Shown: positions 24,498 to 33,985, counted from the first letter of the stretch. The stretch: 64,000 nt of DNA from Adhaeribacter terrigena (GCF_016623615.1 NZ_JAEHFX010000004.1:62001-126000); one strand, 5' to 3'. Notes: generated by a model not told the origin, from the sequence alone. Numbers and translations: made by a program.

Positions 24498-25276
24498 TAC
24501 TCCTGTTCGAAACGGTAATGTATTCCAAGTTGCAGACCGCCGGTTATATTATTACGGGAGTCGTCGTAGTAATTCCAGTTTTTGGCTTCAGCTATTGCCT
24601 CGTCGCTCCGGATATCTTTAAACCCGCTATAGAACCTTATGTTTGCACTGAAAAACAGGCTATTAGTAATATCGGCTTCCATTCCGAAACCAAAGGCAAG
24701 ACCAAAATCAGTTTTTTTGAAGTCTTCTTTGGTAGCCAGGGTATAAGTCCCCGCAGGGTAAGTTAAGGTAGGTACACTAAGATCAGTATGCAGATCGGTG
24801 CCTGGACCTACGTGCAACTCAGCCGTTTCATTCATTTTATTAACTTCCGAACCCTTGCTTAAGAAAGAGAACTGTGGGCCTAAGTGCATGTTGAAACGTA
24901 CTGTACCGCCGGTAGTATATTTATAAAGTATCGGCAACGACCAGTACTCAAGTTTTATCTCCTTTTTTCCTACCGTTTCCTCCTGGTTTACATTGGGTTT
25001 TCTACCAATAATATCGAATTCCGCACCCATATTTTTTTTAAAAAACTCTACCTGCACGCTAGAAATCGGGTTAAACTTGTAGCCCAGCGCTACACCATAC
25101 GGTGCCCAATTCCATGTGCGGTTGTATTCGTAGTTCGGGTCATCGAAAAGTTTCTGGTCTAAAACCCACGTACTGTTAATACCGGAAATAAAACCGATGT
25201 ACGGGCCGCTTTGTGCGCTTGCTGACAGAAAATCCAAACTTAACAGCGTTCCGATCAGTAGAGATTTCAATTTCAT
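24497..25276 (-). CDS. PorT-like outer-membrane barrel protein, twin of the 25529 gene
   Basis: 259 residues. MKLKSLLIGTLLSLDFLSAS signal peptide, then SGPYIGFISGINSTWVLDQK, YGVALGYKFNPISSVQVEFF and WSLPILYKYTTGGTVRFNMH. The end is GGLQLGIHYRFEQE. Long stretches match the 25529 gene closely (VLDQKLFDDPNYE, KKNMGAEFDI, FGMEADITNSLFFSANIRFY), so this is a recent duplicate that has lost about 23 residues in one loop. Probably a structural or transport-related envelope protein. Confidence 0.82.
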   Translation of the reverse strand: MKLKSLLIGTLLSLDFLSASAQSGPYIGFISGINSTWVLDQKLFDDPNYEYNRTWNWAPYGVALGYKFNPISSVQVEFFKKNMGAEFDIIGRKPNVNQEETVGKKEIKLEYWSLPILYKYTTGGTVRFNMHLGPQFSFLSKGSEVNKMNETAELHVGPGTDLHTDLSVPTLTYPAGTYTLATKEDFKKTDFGLAFGFGMEADITNSLFFSANIRFYSGFKDIRSDEAIAEAKNWNYYDDSRNNITGGLQLGIHYRFEQE

Positions 25277-25428
25277 AGAAGTTCAGAATTGGGGTAAGAG
25301 CCTTTTTGAGTATTGTTTATGCAACAGCATTCAGGTAACCATTCCCGATTTCAGCGCTTCCGGTTTGCCGGTTCATGCCGTTCTTTCAGAGAACTATTTA
25401 GTTCGGTATTAGTTGTGCGTTTCTAATA

Positions 25429-25470
25429 AAAATTTAAGGCTCTTACCGTACGGTAAGAGCCTTAAATTTT
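25429..25470. terminator. Perfect 42-base palindrome terminator
   Basis: The 21 bases from 25429 are the exact complement of the 21 bases from 25450 (AAAATTTAAGGCTC...GAGCCTTAAATTTT) with no loop base unpaired. A/T ends give T runs both ways; it ends transcription of the 25529 gene. Confidence 0.85.
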
Positions 25471-25503
25471 CTATCTGGCTTTAAACTCAGCGTATCTGAG
25501 TTG

Positions 25504-25529
25504 TTTTCCGGACCGTAAATAGCGTTTTT
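25504..25529 (+). repeat. TAGCG repeat copy touching the stop codon
   Basis: TTTTCCGGACCGTAA then ATAGCGTTTTTT, directly at the TAA stop of the next gene. Confidence 0.75.
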
Positions 25530-26377
25530 TACAGATCGAAACGGTAATGGATACCAAGCTGCGCGCCGCCGGTAACGTTGTTGCGCGAATCGTAATAGCC
25601 ACGGCTTTCTTCCATTTCTACCCATTTATCGCTGCGAATATCTTTGAAACCGTAATAGAAACGCAGGTTAGCGCTGAAGTAGAGATTGTTGGTAATATCG
25701 GCTTCTAGGCCAAAACCAAGGGCGGCGCCAATATCCGTTGAATTGAAATTGTCCTTATCGCTGGCTACATAGGTGTTTTTATCCGGGCGGTTATATGTTC
25801 CGGCATCCAGCACGATGCTTTTATTCGGAATTTCAACATCTATTGCCGTACCAGGAGCACTGCCATAAAAAGCGATATCGGCGGCTGTAAGATCGGTGCT
25901 GTTCAGATTAGCGTTCAGTGTAGTGCGTTGGTTTATCTGGTTTACTTCTGAACCTTCGCTTAAGAAATTGAACTGCGGGCCGAAATGGAAATTGAAACGT
26001 ACTTTTTCGCCGGACGTGAACTTATACAGGATCGGCACCGAAGTGTATTTTAGTTCTATCCGCTTTTCACCTACCGTTTTCTTTTCCCCGGCAAAAATAT
26101 CGCTGCCTTTAATATCAAATTCCGCGCCCATGTTGTTTTTAAAGACCTCGATCTGGAAGCTGGAGCTAGGGTTCAGCTTGTAGCCGATAACCGCACCAAA
26201 AGGAGCAGAATTCCAGGTGGAGCGGTTTTCATAGTTAGGATCATCAAAAAGTTTCTGATCCAGCACCCAGGTAGAATTATAGCCTGAAATAATGCCAAGG
26301 TACGGGCCGCTTTGTGCCTGGGCCTGCAGAAAGCCAGCGCTTAGAAGGGCGGCGGCCAAAAGAGATTTCAATTTCAT
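25529..26377 (-). CDS. PorT-like outer-membrane barrel protein
   Basis: 282 residues from ATG 26377 (MKLKSLLAAALLSAGFLQAQ), which gives the same signal peptide start as its twin; the 25 codons back to 26452 are unlikely. Features: SGPYLGIISGYNSTWVLDQK, FQIEVFKNNMGAEFDIKGSD, FNFHFGPQFNFLSEGSEVNQ, and the end GAQLGIHYRFDL. Compared with the twin it carries an extra loop (about residues 155-190). Outer membrane; role unknown. Confidence 0.82.
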   Translation of the reverse strand: MKLKSLLAAALLSAGFLQAQAQSGPYLGIISGYNSTWVLDQKLFDDPNYENRSTWNSAPFGAVIGYKLNPSSSFQIEVFKNNMGAEFDIKGSDIFAGEKKTVGEKRIELKYTSVPILYKFTSGEKVRFNFHFGPQFNFLSEGSEVNQINQRTTLNANLNSTDLTAADIAFYGSAPGTAIDVEIPNKSIVLDAGTYNRPDKNTYVASDKDNFNSTDIGAALGFGLEADITNNLYFSANLRFYYGFKDIRSDKWVEMEESRGYYDSRNNVTGGAQLGIHYRFDL

Positions 26378-26417
26378 AAAAGAGTAATCGGAGAAAGACT
26401 TATTTTTAGATTTAGAA

Positions 26418-27791
26418 TTATTCGGAAGCACTGGCCGCGTTCTGAGATGCATTTTCCGTTTTCGGGGCTTCGGTTTTAGCCGGCGGAGCCTCGTGGTTCA
26501 GACGTTGCTTCAGAAAATCGATCAGCTCGGTTTTGGTAGTTATTTTGCGGTTGAAATTGCGGATCTTACCCTGCAGCATGGTCCGGAACGTTTCGTTGTT
26601 CGGAATCGGGCTCAGTTTCCCCAGGTTGCCTTCCAGCACTTCAATTTCCTGTTTGTCGTATTTTATGAAATCTTTCAGGGCATTTATGCGGGCATGCGTC
26701 TGGTCGGCAAGAGTGTTTTTCTCGGCCGGCAGCGGTTTTTTGCGCATGTAATGTTCCAGGCTGCTCATTTCAAAAACCTTGTCGCAGGCAATCATGAAGC
26801 GTTCCCAAACGTAATCGCTTTCGGCGCCTTTGGCCGGACCTACCTTTTTCCAGGCGGCCTGCAGTTCTTTGGCTTTGGTGGTGGCTTCCTGCATGTTCTG
26901 CAGTTTGAGCAAAGCTTCGGCTTCCACCACCAGTTGCTTTTTCTTGTTCAGGTTTTCTTCCATGAACTTGTCTTTGCTTTCTACCTTGGTTTCGGTAATG
27001 CGGTTTTTCAGACGTTCAAAGAAATAGTTATGCGCGGCGCGGAATTTAGACCAGAGTTCGTTCGACATTTTGCGCGGCAGATCGCCGCCCACTTCTTTCC
27101 ACTGGTTCTGAAGTTCTTTCAGTTTCTTGGTAGTGCCTTCAAAATCCTCGGAATTCTTCAGGGCTTCCGACTGCTCGATCAGGGCTTTATACTTATCCAG
27201 CGTGCGGTTGAGCATGGCATGCTTATCTTCGAAGAACTCTTTTTTGCGGTTAAAAAAGTGCTCTACTGCCGTGCGGAAACGTTCCTCAATTTCGTCGTTC
27301 AGGGCTTTTTCTACCGGACCGGTCTTGATCCAGTTCTGGCGCAGCTCTTTCAGGCGTTCGGCGGTCGGTTTCCAGTCAATGCTTTCCCGCAGGTCTTCGG
27401 CCTCGGTGATCATGGCAATTTTGGTGCTCAGGTTTTTGTCGCGGTTGCGGCTGATGGCGGCCTTGATCTCGTTCTCGGCGTTGGTCAGGTTTTTATGCAG
27501 CGCTTCGAAATCGCCGAGGGCATCGTACTTGCCGATCTGTTCTTTCAGGTGCAGTACTTTCATCAGGAACGAGCCTTTGTTTTCCGACTCATTGATCTTA
27601 CTGATCAGGCCTTCCACTTTTTCGCGGAACTGGCTGAAGCGGTGCGCAAAATACTGCAGCGACTCGTCTTCCACCTCTTTTACCTCGCCCACTTGTCTTT
27701 CCGGATAATCCATGAAAGCCTTGAGCCACACCTGGTTGTCCCGGACGAAGCCGAATTTTTTCGCTTCTTCCAACAGATCGTTGTTTTCCAT
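26418..27791 (-). CDS. DUF349 multi-domain protein
   Basis: 457 residues, highly charged and mostly helical. Contains repeated DUF349 units of about 70 residues with the W-K and FR(A/T)A pattern: LRQNWIKTGPVEKALNDEIE, LQNQWKEVGGDLPRKMSNEL with FRAAHNYFFERLKN, and LQAAWKKVGPAKGAESDYVW. It ends with an Ala/Glu/Pro tail. Cytoplasmic; the molecular function is not established. The complementary strand also shows a 460-codon open frame, a by-product of this charged coding text. Confidence 0.88.
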   Translation of the reverse strand: MENNDLLEEAKKFGFVRDNQVWLKAFMDYPERQVGEVKEVEDESLQYFAHRFSQFREKVEGLISKINESENKGSFLMKVLHLKEQIGKYDALGDFEALHKNLTNAENEIKAAISRNRDKNLSTKIAMITEAEDLRESIDWKPTAERLKELRQNWIKTGPVEKALNDEIEERFRTAVEHFFNRKKEFFEDKHAMLNRTLDKYKALIEQSEALKNSEDFEGTTKKLKELQNQWKEVGGDLPRKMSNELWSKFRAAHNYFFERLKNRITETKVESKDKFMEENLNKKKQLVVEAEALLKLQNMQEATTKAKELQAAWKKVGPAKGAESDYVWERFMIACDKVFEMSSLEHYMRKKPLPAEKNTLADQTHARINALKDFIKYDKQEIEVLEGNLGKLSPIPNNETFRTMLQGKIRNFNRKITTKTELIDFLKQRLNHEAPPAKTEAPKTENASQNAASASE

Positions 27792-27980
27792 TTACTGGAT
27801 AGCTATAAGTTTAGAATAAAATTTTTACAAGATTATTATTTTCCGGATATTTTCATAACCAAATGCCTATTATAATTTCCGATATTTGCCTTTGATAGTG
27901 CCGGAGAAAAAAAGTACATACGGTTTTTGCATACGCAAGCTATTACATTTAGATACTTTTGCCTGCTATTCCGCGGCAAT

Positions 27981-28013
27981 CGGGTTTTTGGGCCCAGAAT
28001 CATAGCGTTTTTT
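27981..28013 (+). repeat. TAGCG repeat copy
   Basis: TTTTTGGGCCCAGAAT then CATAGCGTTTTTTTT. Confidence 0.7.
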
Positions 28014-28060
28014 TTAGTGATTAATGAATAGTGATCAATGATTAATTGAAAAAAAAATGC

Positions 28061-28090
28061 GGGTTTTCAGGGCTGAAACCATAGCGTTTC
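28061..28090 (+). repeat. TAGCG repeat copy (near consensus)
   Basis: GGTTTTCAGGGCTGAAA then CCATAGCGTTTC. Confidence 0.8.
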
Positions 28091-28125
28091 TGATCGCGGA
28101 TAAAACGGCTTATGGGATCGCGCGG

Positions 28126-28155
28126 ACTTTTGGAGCTGAAATGGCTGCCGTTTTC
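28126..28155 (+). repeat. TAGCG repeat copy (degenerate core)
   Basis: ACTTTTGGAGCTGAAAT then GGCTGCCGTTTTC. Confidence 0.5.
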
Positions 28156-28421
28156 TTTCGGGTTGTTTCAACCGCTAGTTGCTTGCTGGAGTTTTAAACC
28201 TGTTCCGGAGATGTTTTCACGTTTTCAAATCAGGAAAGCATAACCTTAAAAAAACGATCCGAAGGTTTTTTGAAAAACTGGAAACAGGATTAGCGGCTGC
28301 GCTTTGGTTTGTGCGCCAAAAATCAGGGTAAGGCAATGCCACCTTTTTTTCTTCGCCCGAAATAGCCGTATCTTTGAAGGAAGACAATTGGATTCGAAAA
28401 ACGAACAACGATAAACGAAAT

Positions 28422-30086
28422 ATGAGCAACGAAACCATTATTTTCTCGATGGCCGGGGTAAGCAAAATTTACCCGCCTCAGAAACAAGTACTCAAGAATA
28501 TTTACCTTTCTTTCTTCTACGGCGCCAAGATCGGCGTTCTGGGTCTGAACGGTTCGGGTAAATCTTCTTTGCTGAAAATTATTGCCGGCGTAGATAAGCA
28601 ATTCCAGGGCGAAGTAGCTTTCTCGAAGGAATACAGCGTGGGTTATTTAGAGCAGGAACCGCAATTAGACCCGACCAAAACCGTAAAAGATATTATTGAA
28701 GAAGGCGTAGCCGAAACGGTTGCTTTGCTGAAAGAATTCGACCAGATAAACGAAGCGTTTGGCGATGAAAATGCTGATTTCGATAAGTTACTGGCACGCC
28801 AGGGCGAAGTGCAGGAAAAACTCGACCACCTCGGTGCCTGGGAACTGGACAACAAGCTGGAGCGGGCCATGGATGCCCTGCGCACGCCGCCAAGTGAAGC
28901 GATTATCGGCAACCTTTCCGGCGGTGAAAAACGCCGCGTAGCTTTGTGTAGATTGTTGCTTCAGGAGCCGGACGTTTTGCTTTTAGATGAGCCTACCAAC
29001 CACTTAGATGCGGAAAGCGTGTTGTGGCTGGAGCAGCATTTGCAGCAGTATAAAGGAACCGTAATTGCCGTAACCCACGACCGTTATTTCCTGGATAACG
29101 TAGCCGGCTGGATCTTAGAACTGGACCGCGGCGAAGGCATTCCGTGGAAAGGCAACTACTCGAGCTGGTTAGACCAGAAAGCTACGCGTTTGTCGCAGGA
29201 AGAGAAAACCGAAAGCAAGCGTCAGAAGACCTTACAGCGTGAATTAGAGTGGAGCCGGATGAGCCCGAAAGCGCGCCAGGCCAAGTCGAAAGCGCGTTTG
29301 GGCAGCTACGAGAAAATGATGAACGAGGACGTGAAGGAAAAAGAGCAGAAGTTAGAGCTCTTCATTCCGGATGGTCCGCGTTTGGGTAACCAGGTTATTG
29401 AAGTAGAAAACTTAACCAAGGCTTTCGGCGATAAATTACTGTTCGAAAACTTAACCTTCAGCTTGCCGCCGGCGGGTATTGTGGGGATTATCGGGCCGAA
29501 CGGCGCGGGTAAATCTACGTTGTTCCGTTTAATTACCGGCCGCGAAAAACCGGATGCCGGTACTATTACCGTGGGCCCAACCGTAGAAGTTGCCTACGTA
29601 GACCAGCAGCACGAAAGCCTCGATCCGAATAAAACCGTTTTTGATACCATTTCGGGCGGCACGGAAAACATGCTGCTTGCCGGCCGGCCAATCAACTCCC
29701 GCGCCTACGTAAGTAAATTCAACTTTACCGGCGGCGATCAGGAGAAAAAAGTGGGCGTACTATCGGGCGGGGAACGCAACCGCGTGCACCTGGCCATGAC
29801 CTTAAAACAAGGCGCCAACTTACTTTTACTCGATGAGCCAACCAACGACCTGGACGTGAACGCGATCCGCGCCCTGGAAGATGCCCTCGAAAACTTTGCC
29901 GGTTGCGCCGTAATCATTTCCCACGACCGCTGGTTCCTGGACCGTATTGCTACGCACATCTTAGCCTTCGAAGGCGACAGCCAGGTAGTGTGGTTTGAAG
30001 GTAACTTCTCCGATTACGAAGAAGCCAAAAAGAAACGCCTCGGCGATGTGGAACCGAAACGCATCCGGTATAAGAAACTGGTTTAG
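28422..30086 (+). CDS. ettA: Energy-dependent translational throttle protein EttA (ABC-F)
   Basis: 554 residues from ATG 28422 (MSNETIIFSMAGVSKIYPPQ), matching the EttA length of about 555; the upstream ATG at 28374 adds 16 non-family residues. Ribosome-associated ABC-F ATPase that gates translation elongation according to energy state. Two ABC cassettes: GLNGSGKSS, LSGGEKRRVALCRLLLQ, LLLDEPTNHLD in the first; GPNGAGKST, LSGGERNRVHLAMTLKQ, LLLDEPTNDLD in the second. The linker WSRMSPKARQAKSKARL is the tRNA-interacting motif. Followed by a TAGCG repeat plus terminator. Confidence 0.95.
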   Translation: MSNETIIFSMAGVSKIYPPQKQVLKNIYLSFFYGAKIGVLGLNGSGKSSLLKIIAGVDKQFQGEVAFSKEYSVGYLEQEPQLDPTKTVKDIIEEGVAETVALLKEFDQINEAFGDENADFDKLLARQGEVQEKLDHLGAWELDNKLERAMDALRTPPSEAIIGNLSGGEKRRVALCRLLLQEPDVLLLDEPTNHLDAESVLWLEQHLQQYKGTVIAVTHDRYFLDNVAGWILELDRGEGIPWKGNYSSWLDQKATRLSQEEKTESKRQKTLQRELEWSRMSPKARQAKSKARLGSYEKMMNEDVKEKEQKLELFIPDGPRLGNQVIEVENLTKAFGDKLLFENLTFSLPPAGIVGIIGPNGAGKSTLFRLITGREKPDAGTITVGPTVEVAYVDQQHESLDPNKTVFDTISGGTENMLLAGRPINSRAYVSKFNFTGGDQEKKVGVLSGGERNRVHLAMTLKQGANLLLLDEPTNDLDVNAIRALEDALENFAGCAVIISHDRWFLDRIATHILAFEGDSQVVWFEGNFSDYEEAKKKRLGDVEPKRIRYKKLV

Positions 30087-30114
30087 TTTTTTAGGTGAAA
30101 ACGATAGCGTTTTG
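30085..30114 (+). repeat. TAGCG repeat copy overlapping the ettA stop
   Basis: AGTTTTTTAGGTGAAAA then CGATAGCGTTTTG; it begins within the ettA TAG. The copy at 33984 is closely related, including the following terminator. Confidence 0.8.
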
Positions 30115-30120
30115 AAGAAA

Positions 30121-30154
30121 AAAAAGGCAGTTCCAGGAATGGAGCTGCCTTTTT
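30121..30154 (+). terminator. Terminator of ettA
   Basis: AAAAGGCAGTTCC / GGAGCTGCCTTTTTT, stem of 11-12 pairs with a short loop. Confidence 0.85.
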
Positions 30155-30172
30155 TGTTAATACCTTGTTTTG

Positions 30173-31102
30173 CTAACTCCAAAGCGGTTCTTTGTTCCAA
30201 TTGTTTAGAAACCCTAACTTATAAACAGGAATTTCCGGATTTAAATTAATCAGAGCTAAAATTTCCTCTTTTATATGATGGCCAGGTGTTACAATATTTG
30301 ACAAATAAATCAGACAGGAAATGATTAAAAATGGTTTCTTGATTTGAACATCAGTAATAGGTTTGACAAACCATTGACCGATTGGGTTTTCTAGCTCATG
30401 CTTAGGCCTTTTAACCATCGTTCTGCTCCACAGTCTGGAATGATGCGCTACAATATTTCTAACGTACGTAATTGCCTCTAGCCAACTCGATAATTCACTA
30501 TGTAAATTCAACCCCATTTCACGGGCAATAATGGCCTTTTCAGGCAATTGATGCTTAAGATTTTTGTATAACTTAGATAGGGTGCCCAAGGAGGCTACTT
30601 CCAACATCTTCCATGCATCTGGTTCGATATTATTATATCGTTGCCGATGGTCTTTTATAAAAATTTCCTGACTACGGGCAAACTCTTTTTTTAATTCATC
30701 TATTGTGTTTTGGTGGTAGGTCTTGAAGGTTCCATTGGGCAAAGTAAAACCAGTATTTTCAAAAATGGAAGAATTTAAATACCATAAGCCCCCATATTGT
30801 AAAGCCAAATGATAAATCATTTTGGTACGCAACCCTATTTCAATCCTTTCGATTGCATCGAATAGAATAAGTCTGAGTTTGCGGTCAAAGTTATACCGGT
30901 CTATGATTTCCTCAAAATAGGTGTTTGGTTTTAACTGATGAGTGCCAAAATCTTCCTGCATATCCCACCAATAACCCTTAAGGCGATAATAGCTGATATT
31001 TTTAAGAAAATGCTCGGCCTGTGCTTCATTGTGAAACAACATACCTCGTTTCTTTAGCAAGACAATTTGTTCAGGTATGGTAAATGCCGGTTTATTTGCC
31101 AT
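30173..31102 (-). CDS. Abi_2 (AbiD/AbiF-type) HEPN abortive-infection-like protein
   Basis: 309 residues from ATG 31102 (MANKPAFTIPEQIVLLKKRG). An earlier ATG at 31147 would put the start upstream of the likely transcription start. Abi_2 family features: LKNISYYRLKGYWWDMQED, YNFDRKLRLILFDAIERIE and IGLRTKMIYHLA. Near the end is the HEPN R-x4-H motif in VRNIVAHHSRLWSRTMVKRP. Such proteins are linked to phage resistance, presumably as RNases that cut RNA on infection. Solitary, lower in GC than its neighbours, and convergent with ettA; probably horizontally acquired. Confidence 0.85.
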   Translation of the reverse strand: MANKPAFTIPEQIVLLKKRGMLFHNEAQAEHFLKNISYYRLKGYWWDMQEDFGTHQLKPNTYFEEIIDRYNFDRKLRLILFDAIERIEIGLRTKMIYHLALQYGGLWYLNSSIFENTGFTLPNGTFKTYHQNTIDELKKEFARSQEIFIKDHRQRYNNIEPDAWKMLEVASLGTLSKLYKNLKHQLPEKAIIAREMGLNLHSELSSWLEAITYVRNIVAHHSRLWSRTMVKRPKHELENPIGQWFVKPITDVQIKKPFLIISCLIYLSNIVTPGHHIKEEILALINLNPEIPVYKLGFLNNWNKEPLWS

Positions 31103-31163
31103 AGCTATAAAAAAAAATGACCCGCCTGCAGTTCTGATGGTATGCAAGCGGGTACTGTTGGTG

Positions 31164-31171
31164 CAAATATA
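31164..31171 (-). promoter_or_regulatory. -7 box of the Abi_2 gene
   Basis: Minus strand TATATTTG, a full match to TAnnTTTG, about 60 bases before the chosen start codon. Confidence 0.5.
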
Positions 31172-31552
31172 CGAGTTTTCTTTAAAACAGATTCTTTCCT
31201 GTTAGAGTTTCTTTATGCAGGCAATATTGTTTTCAAACTTCTATCGCAAAGGATCTTGTTACTCGATAAAAATTGCGAGATTTTGCAATAACCTCGCAAT
31301 TTCAAACAGGCGCATCTAAGCTGAGCTAATTCTTCCTGCATTTTCAAACCCGAATCCATACTTCACTCAGCAAACTGCCCGTACCGTTCGGACGCGGACA
31401 GGTAATAAAACCGTACTGTTCGGAAGCGAACATCTTAGAAAAACTGGCTTTTTGTAATTCATTTAAATTCAGGATTTTAAAAACGGTATCCTTTTCTGGC
31501 ATAAAAGTAGAATACCGGCTGGCGAAATAATGTATCTGCTAAATTCTTCTTT
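31172..31552. other. Spacer between the Abi_2 gene and the barrel receptor gene
   Basis: Contains an inverted pair ATTGCGAG / CTCGCAAT (31271-31299, 13-base loop) and one TAGCG repeat copy on the minus strand (31479-31505). No gene seen. Confidence 0.5.
31479..31505 (-). repeat. TAGCG repeat copy, TACCG variant
   Basis: Minus strand TTTTATGCCAGAAAAG then GATACCGTTTT, about 50 bases before the receptor start. Confidence 0.7.
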
Positions 31553-33985
31553 ATGAAAAACTGCTATCTGCTGATTTTCGCTTTTATATGTTGCGCGCTT
31601 TCGCCAGCCTTTGCCCAGGAAACCGGTTTGCTGAAAGGAACTTTAAAAGACGGCAAAGGCAACCCGGTAGGCTTTGCAAACGTGGCTTTGGTGCTGCAGG
31701 AAACCGGCGCCGTTAAAACCGGTACCATGACCGATGAAAAAGGAAACTTTCAGTTGAAAACGCCGGCGCCGGGTACGTACTTTTTGCGCTGCACTTTTCT
31801 GGGTTTTCAGCCTGTCGAATCGGAAAGCTTTGTGGTTTCGGGTGAGAATTTCAGCAGGGATTTTGGGGTACTGGTGCTGAAAGAAGATGCTCAAACGTTG
31901 AAAGAAGTAACCGTGCAAACCATGCGGCCCACCATAACCACTCATCCCGATAAAATGGTGATGAGCGTGGAAGGAACTGCCATGGCAGCCGGCAGCAGCG
32001 CCTACGATATTCTGACCAAAGCGCCCGGCGTTTGGCTGGACCAGGACGGCAACATTCAGCTGAACGGAAAAGCCGGCGTGCAAGTAATGATCGACGGCAA
32101 ACTGACGTATTTGAGCGGGAAAGAATTGCAGACGTTCCTGGAAGGCATGTCGGCGGATAATATCAAAGACCTGGAAATTATTACGAATCCTTCGGCCAAA
32201 TACGACGCGGAAGGCTCAGCCGGAATCATTAACCTGAACCTGAAAAAGAACAGTTTGTCGGGCTTTAACGGTAGCGTTTACGCAGGTTACCAGAACAATA
32301 CCATGCACGGATATACTTATGGCGGCAACCTGAATTACAAGAAAGGCAAGTGGAGTTCTGCGGCCATGCTCGATGTTTCGCGCCGGACCCGTGTGCGCAC
32401 CAATACCATGCACCGGGCTTTTAACGAGGAAGGCAACATTACAACGTTAATGCAGAAAGGCAAAGAAGGCGGCGCTACGTTTATACCTAATCTGCGCCTG
32501 AGCACCGATTATGAAATTTCGCCAAAACACAGCCTCGGCGTTATGGCTAACCTCACGTACCAGGACCAGGAAACCGACTTCGATACGGATTCTTACCTGC
32601 GCACCGGCTCTCCGGAAAATGACCTGTTCATCCAGGCCCGAAACCATACGCAGAAGAAATTCGGCAACGGCACGTTTAACCTGCATTACAGCGGCAAATT
32701 AGATACCCTGGGAAGTACGCTTTCGGCGGATCTCGATTACGCCAACCTGCTCTTCAAAGGCAGCGGCGATTTCCGGAATTACTACCAGCCGGCCGATCTT
32801 TCTGGACCCGCTTTTTTAGATCAGTTGGGTAGCAATAATCCTTCGGGTTACCAGATATGGTCGGCGAAAACCGATTACGCGCGTCCGGTATGGAAGAATG
32901 GCAAACTGGAATTAGGCGCCAAGGCCAGCCACGTAGTTTCGGACAATGATCTGCAGTTTTACCTGGTAAAAGACGGCCGGAAAACGCCGGATCCGCTGCG
33001 CAGCAATCACTTTATTTACACCGAAAATATTTATGCCGCTTACACGAACTTCCAGAAAACGCTGTCGGACAAAATTCAGGTGCAGGCGGGCTTGCGCGCC
33101 GAACAAACCGTGGCGGAAGGGCATTCGGTAACGCTTAACGATACCAAAGACCGGAAGTATTTCGGGTTGTTTCCGAGCGTTTTTTTGCAGCATAAAGTCA
33201 GCGACAAGTATCAGCTGAACTACAACTTCAGCCGCCGCCTGGACCGCCCCGGTTACAACAGCCTGAACCCGTTTATTTTTTACCTCGATCCCTATAGCTG
33301 GGCCAAAGGCAACCCGGATCTGAAACCGCAGTACACCAACTCGTTCCAGATTACGCAAACCTATAAAGATGCGTATTCTCTGATCTTGGGTTACGCCAAC
33401 ACGGCCGGTTTTATGGCGGAGATCCCGTTGCAGAACAATGAAAATAAAACCACGGAATTTCAAACCCGCAACGTCGATAATTTCGAAAACGCGAATGCTA
33501 CGCTGGTCTTGCCGGTAAAAATTTCGCCGAAATGGGAGGTGAGCAATAACCTGAACCTGGAGTACCAGAACTACACGATCTTCCTGGCCGAAAAGCACCG
33601 CCAGAATGAACAGGTATTTTTCTTTGCCCAGTCGAACCACAGTTTGCAACTGCCGAAAGATATCCGGCTGGAAGTGAATGGCGGTTACCAGGGACCTTCG
33701 GCTTACGGTTTGTATAAAATTGAACAGAACTGGTGGGTAGATGCCGGTCTGAAACGTTCTTTTATGAAAAACCAGCTGGACCTATCGGTAAACGTAACCG
33801 ACATTTTCAAAACCCGTTGGGTAGTTGGCGCAGCCAATTTCGACGGCAACATCAACGCCTTCGATCAGTATTTCGGCATGCAAAGCTTTCGGGTAAACCT
33901 GCGCTACCGCTTCAGCCGCGGCGAAAAGTTTGAACTGAAACGCAGAAATAACAGCCTGGAAGAATTGCGCCGGACGGGGAATTGA
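31553..33985 (+). CDS. Outer-membrane receptor with CarboxypepD_reg-like domain (OMP_b-brl_3 type)
   Basis: 810 residues. Signal peptide ending SPAFAQ. A carboxypeptidase-regulatory-like beta-sandwich at residues 24-110 (LKGTLKDGKGNPVGFANVAL, TMTDEKGNFQLKTPAPGTYF) is followed by a plug-like domain (YDILTKAPGVWLDQDGNIQL, GKAGVQVMIDGKLTYLSGKE, IITNPSAKYDAEGSAGIINL). A 22-strand-type barrel follows (YNFSRRLDRPGYNSLNPFIF). This is the TonB-receptor-related family with no obvious SusD partner here, so the substrate is unknown. No TonB-box was identified with confidence. Confidence 0.88.
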   Translation: MKNCYLLIFAFICCALSPAFAQETGLLKGTLKDGKGNPVGFANVALVLQETGAVKTGTMTDEKGNFQLKTPAPGTYFLRCTFLGFQPVESESFVVSGENFSRDFGVLVLKEDAQTLKEVTVQTMRPTITTHPDKMVMSVEGTAMAAGSSAYDILTKAPGVWLDQDGNIQLNGKAGVQVMIDGKLTYLSGKELQTFLEGMSADNIKDLEIITNPSAKYDAEGSAGIINLNLKKNSLSGFNGSVYAGYQNNTMHGYTYGGNLNYKKGKWSSAAMLDVSRRTRVRTNTMHRAFNEEGNITTLMQKGKEGGATFIPNLRLSTDYEISPKHSLGVMANLTYQDQETDFDTDSYLRTGSPENDLFIQARNHTQKKFGNGTFNLHYSGKLDTLGSTLSADLDYANLLFKGSGDFRNYYQPADLSGPAFLDQLGSNNPSGYQIWSAKTDYARPVWKNGKLELGAKASHVVSDNDLQFYLVKDGRKTPDPLRSNHFIYTENIYAAYTNFQKTLSDKIQVQAGLRAEQTVAEGHSVTLNDTKDRKYFGLFPSVFLQHKVSDKYQLNYNFSRRLDRPGYNSLNPFIFYLDPYSWAKGNPDLKPQYTNSFQITQTYKDAYSLILGYANTAGFMAEIPLQNNENKTTEFQTRNVDNFENANATLVLPVKISPKWEVSNNLNLEYQNYTIFLAEKHRQNEQVFFFAQSNHSLQLPKDIRLEVNGGYQGPSAYGLYKIEQNWWVDAGLKRSFMKNQLDLSVNVTDIFKTRWVVGAANFDGNINAFDQYFGMQSFRVNLRYRFSRGEKFELKRRNNSLEELRRTGN

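Larger units (their letters stand above)
27792..28421. other. 630-base spacer between divergent DUF349 and ettA genes
   Basis: Holds three TAGCG repeat copies in the same orientation within 175 bases (27981, 28061, 28126) and an AT-rich GATTAATGAATAGTGATCAA tract. No supportable gene; the regulatory sites of both genes must lie here but no full TAnnTTTG promoter was recognised. Confidence 0.5.

Noticed and set aside
26493-27875. 460-codon open frame on the plus strand
   Set aside because: Exact antisense of the DUF349 gene; Phe/Gln-rich text produced by complementing a Lys/Glu-rich helical protein.
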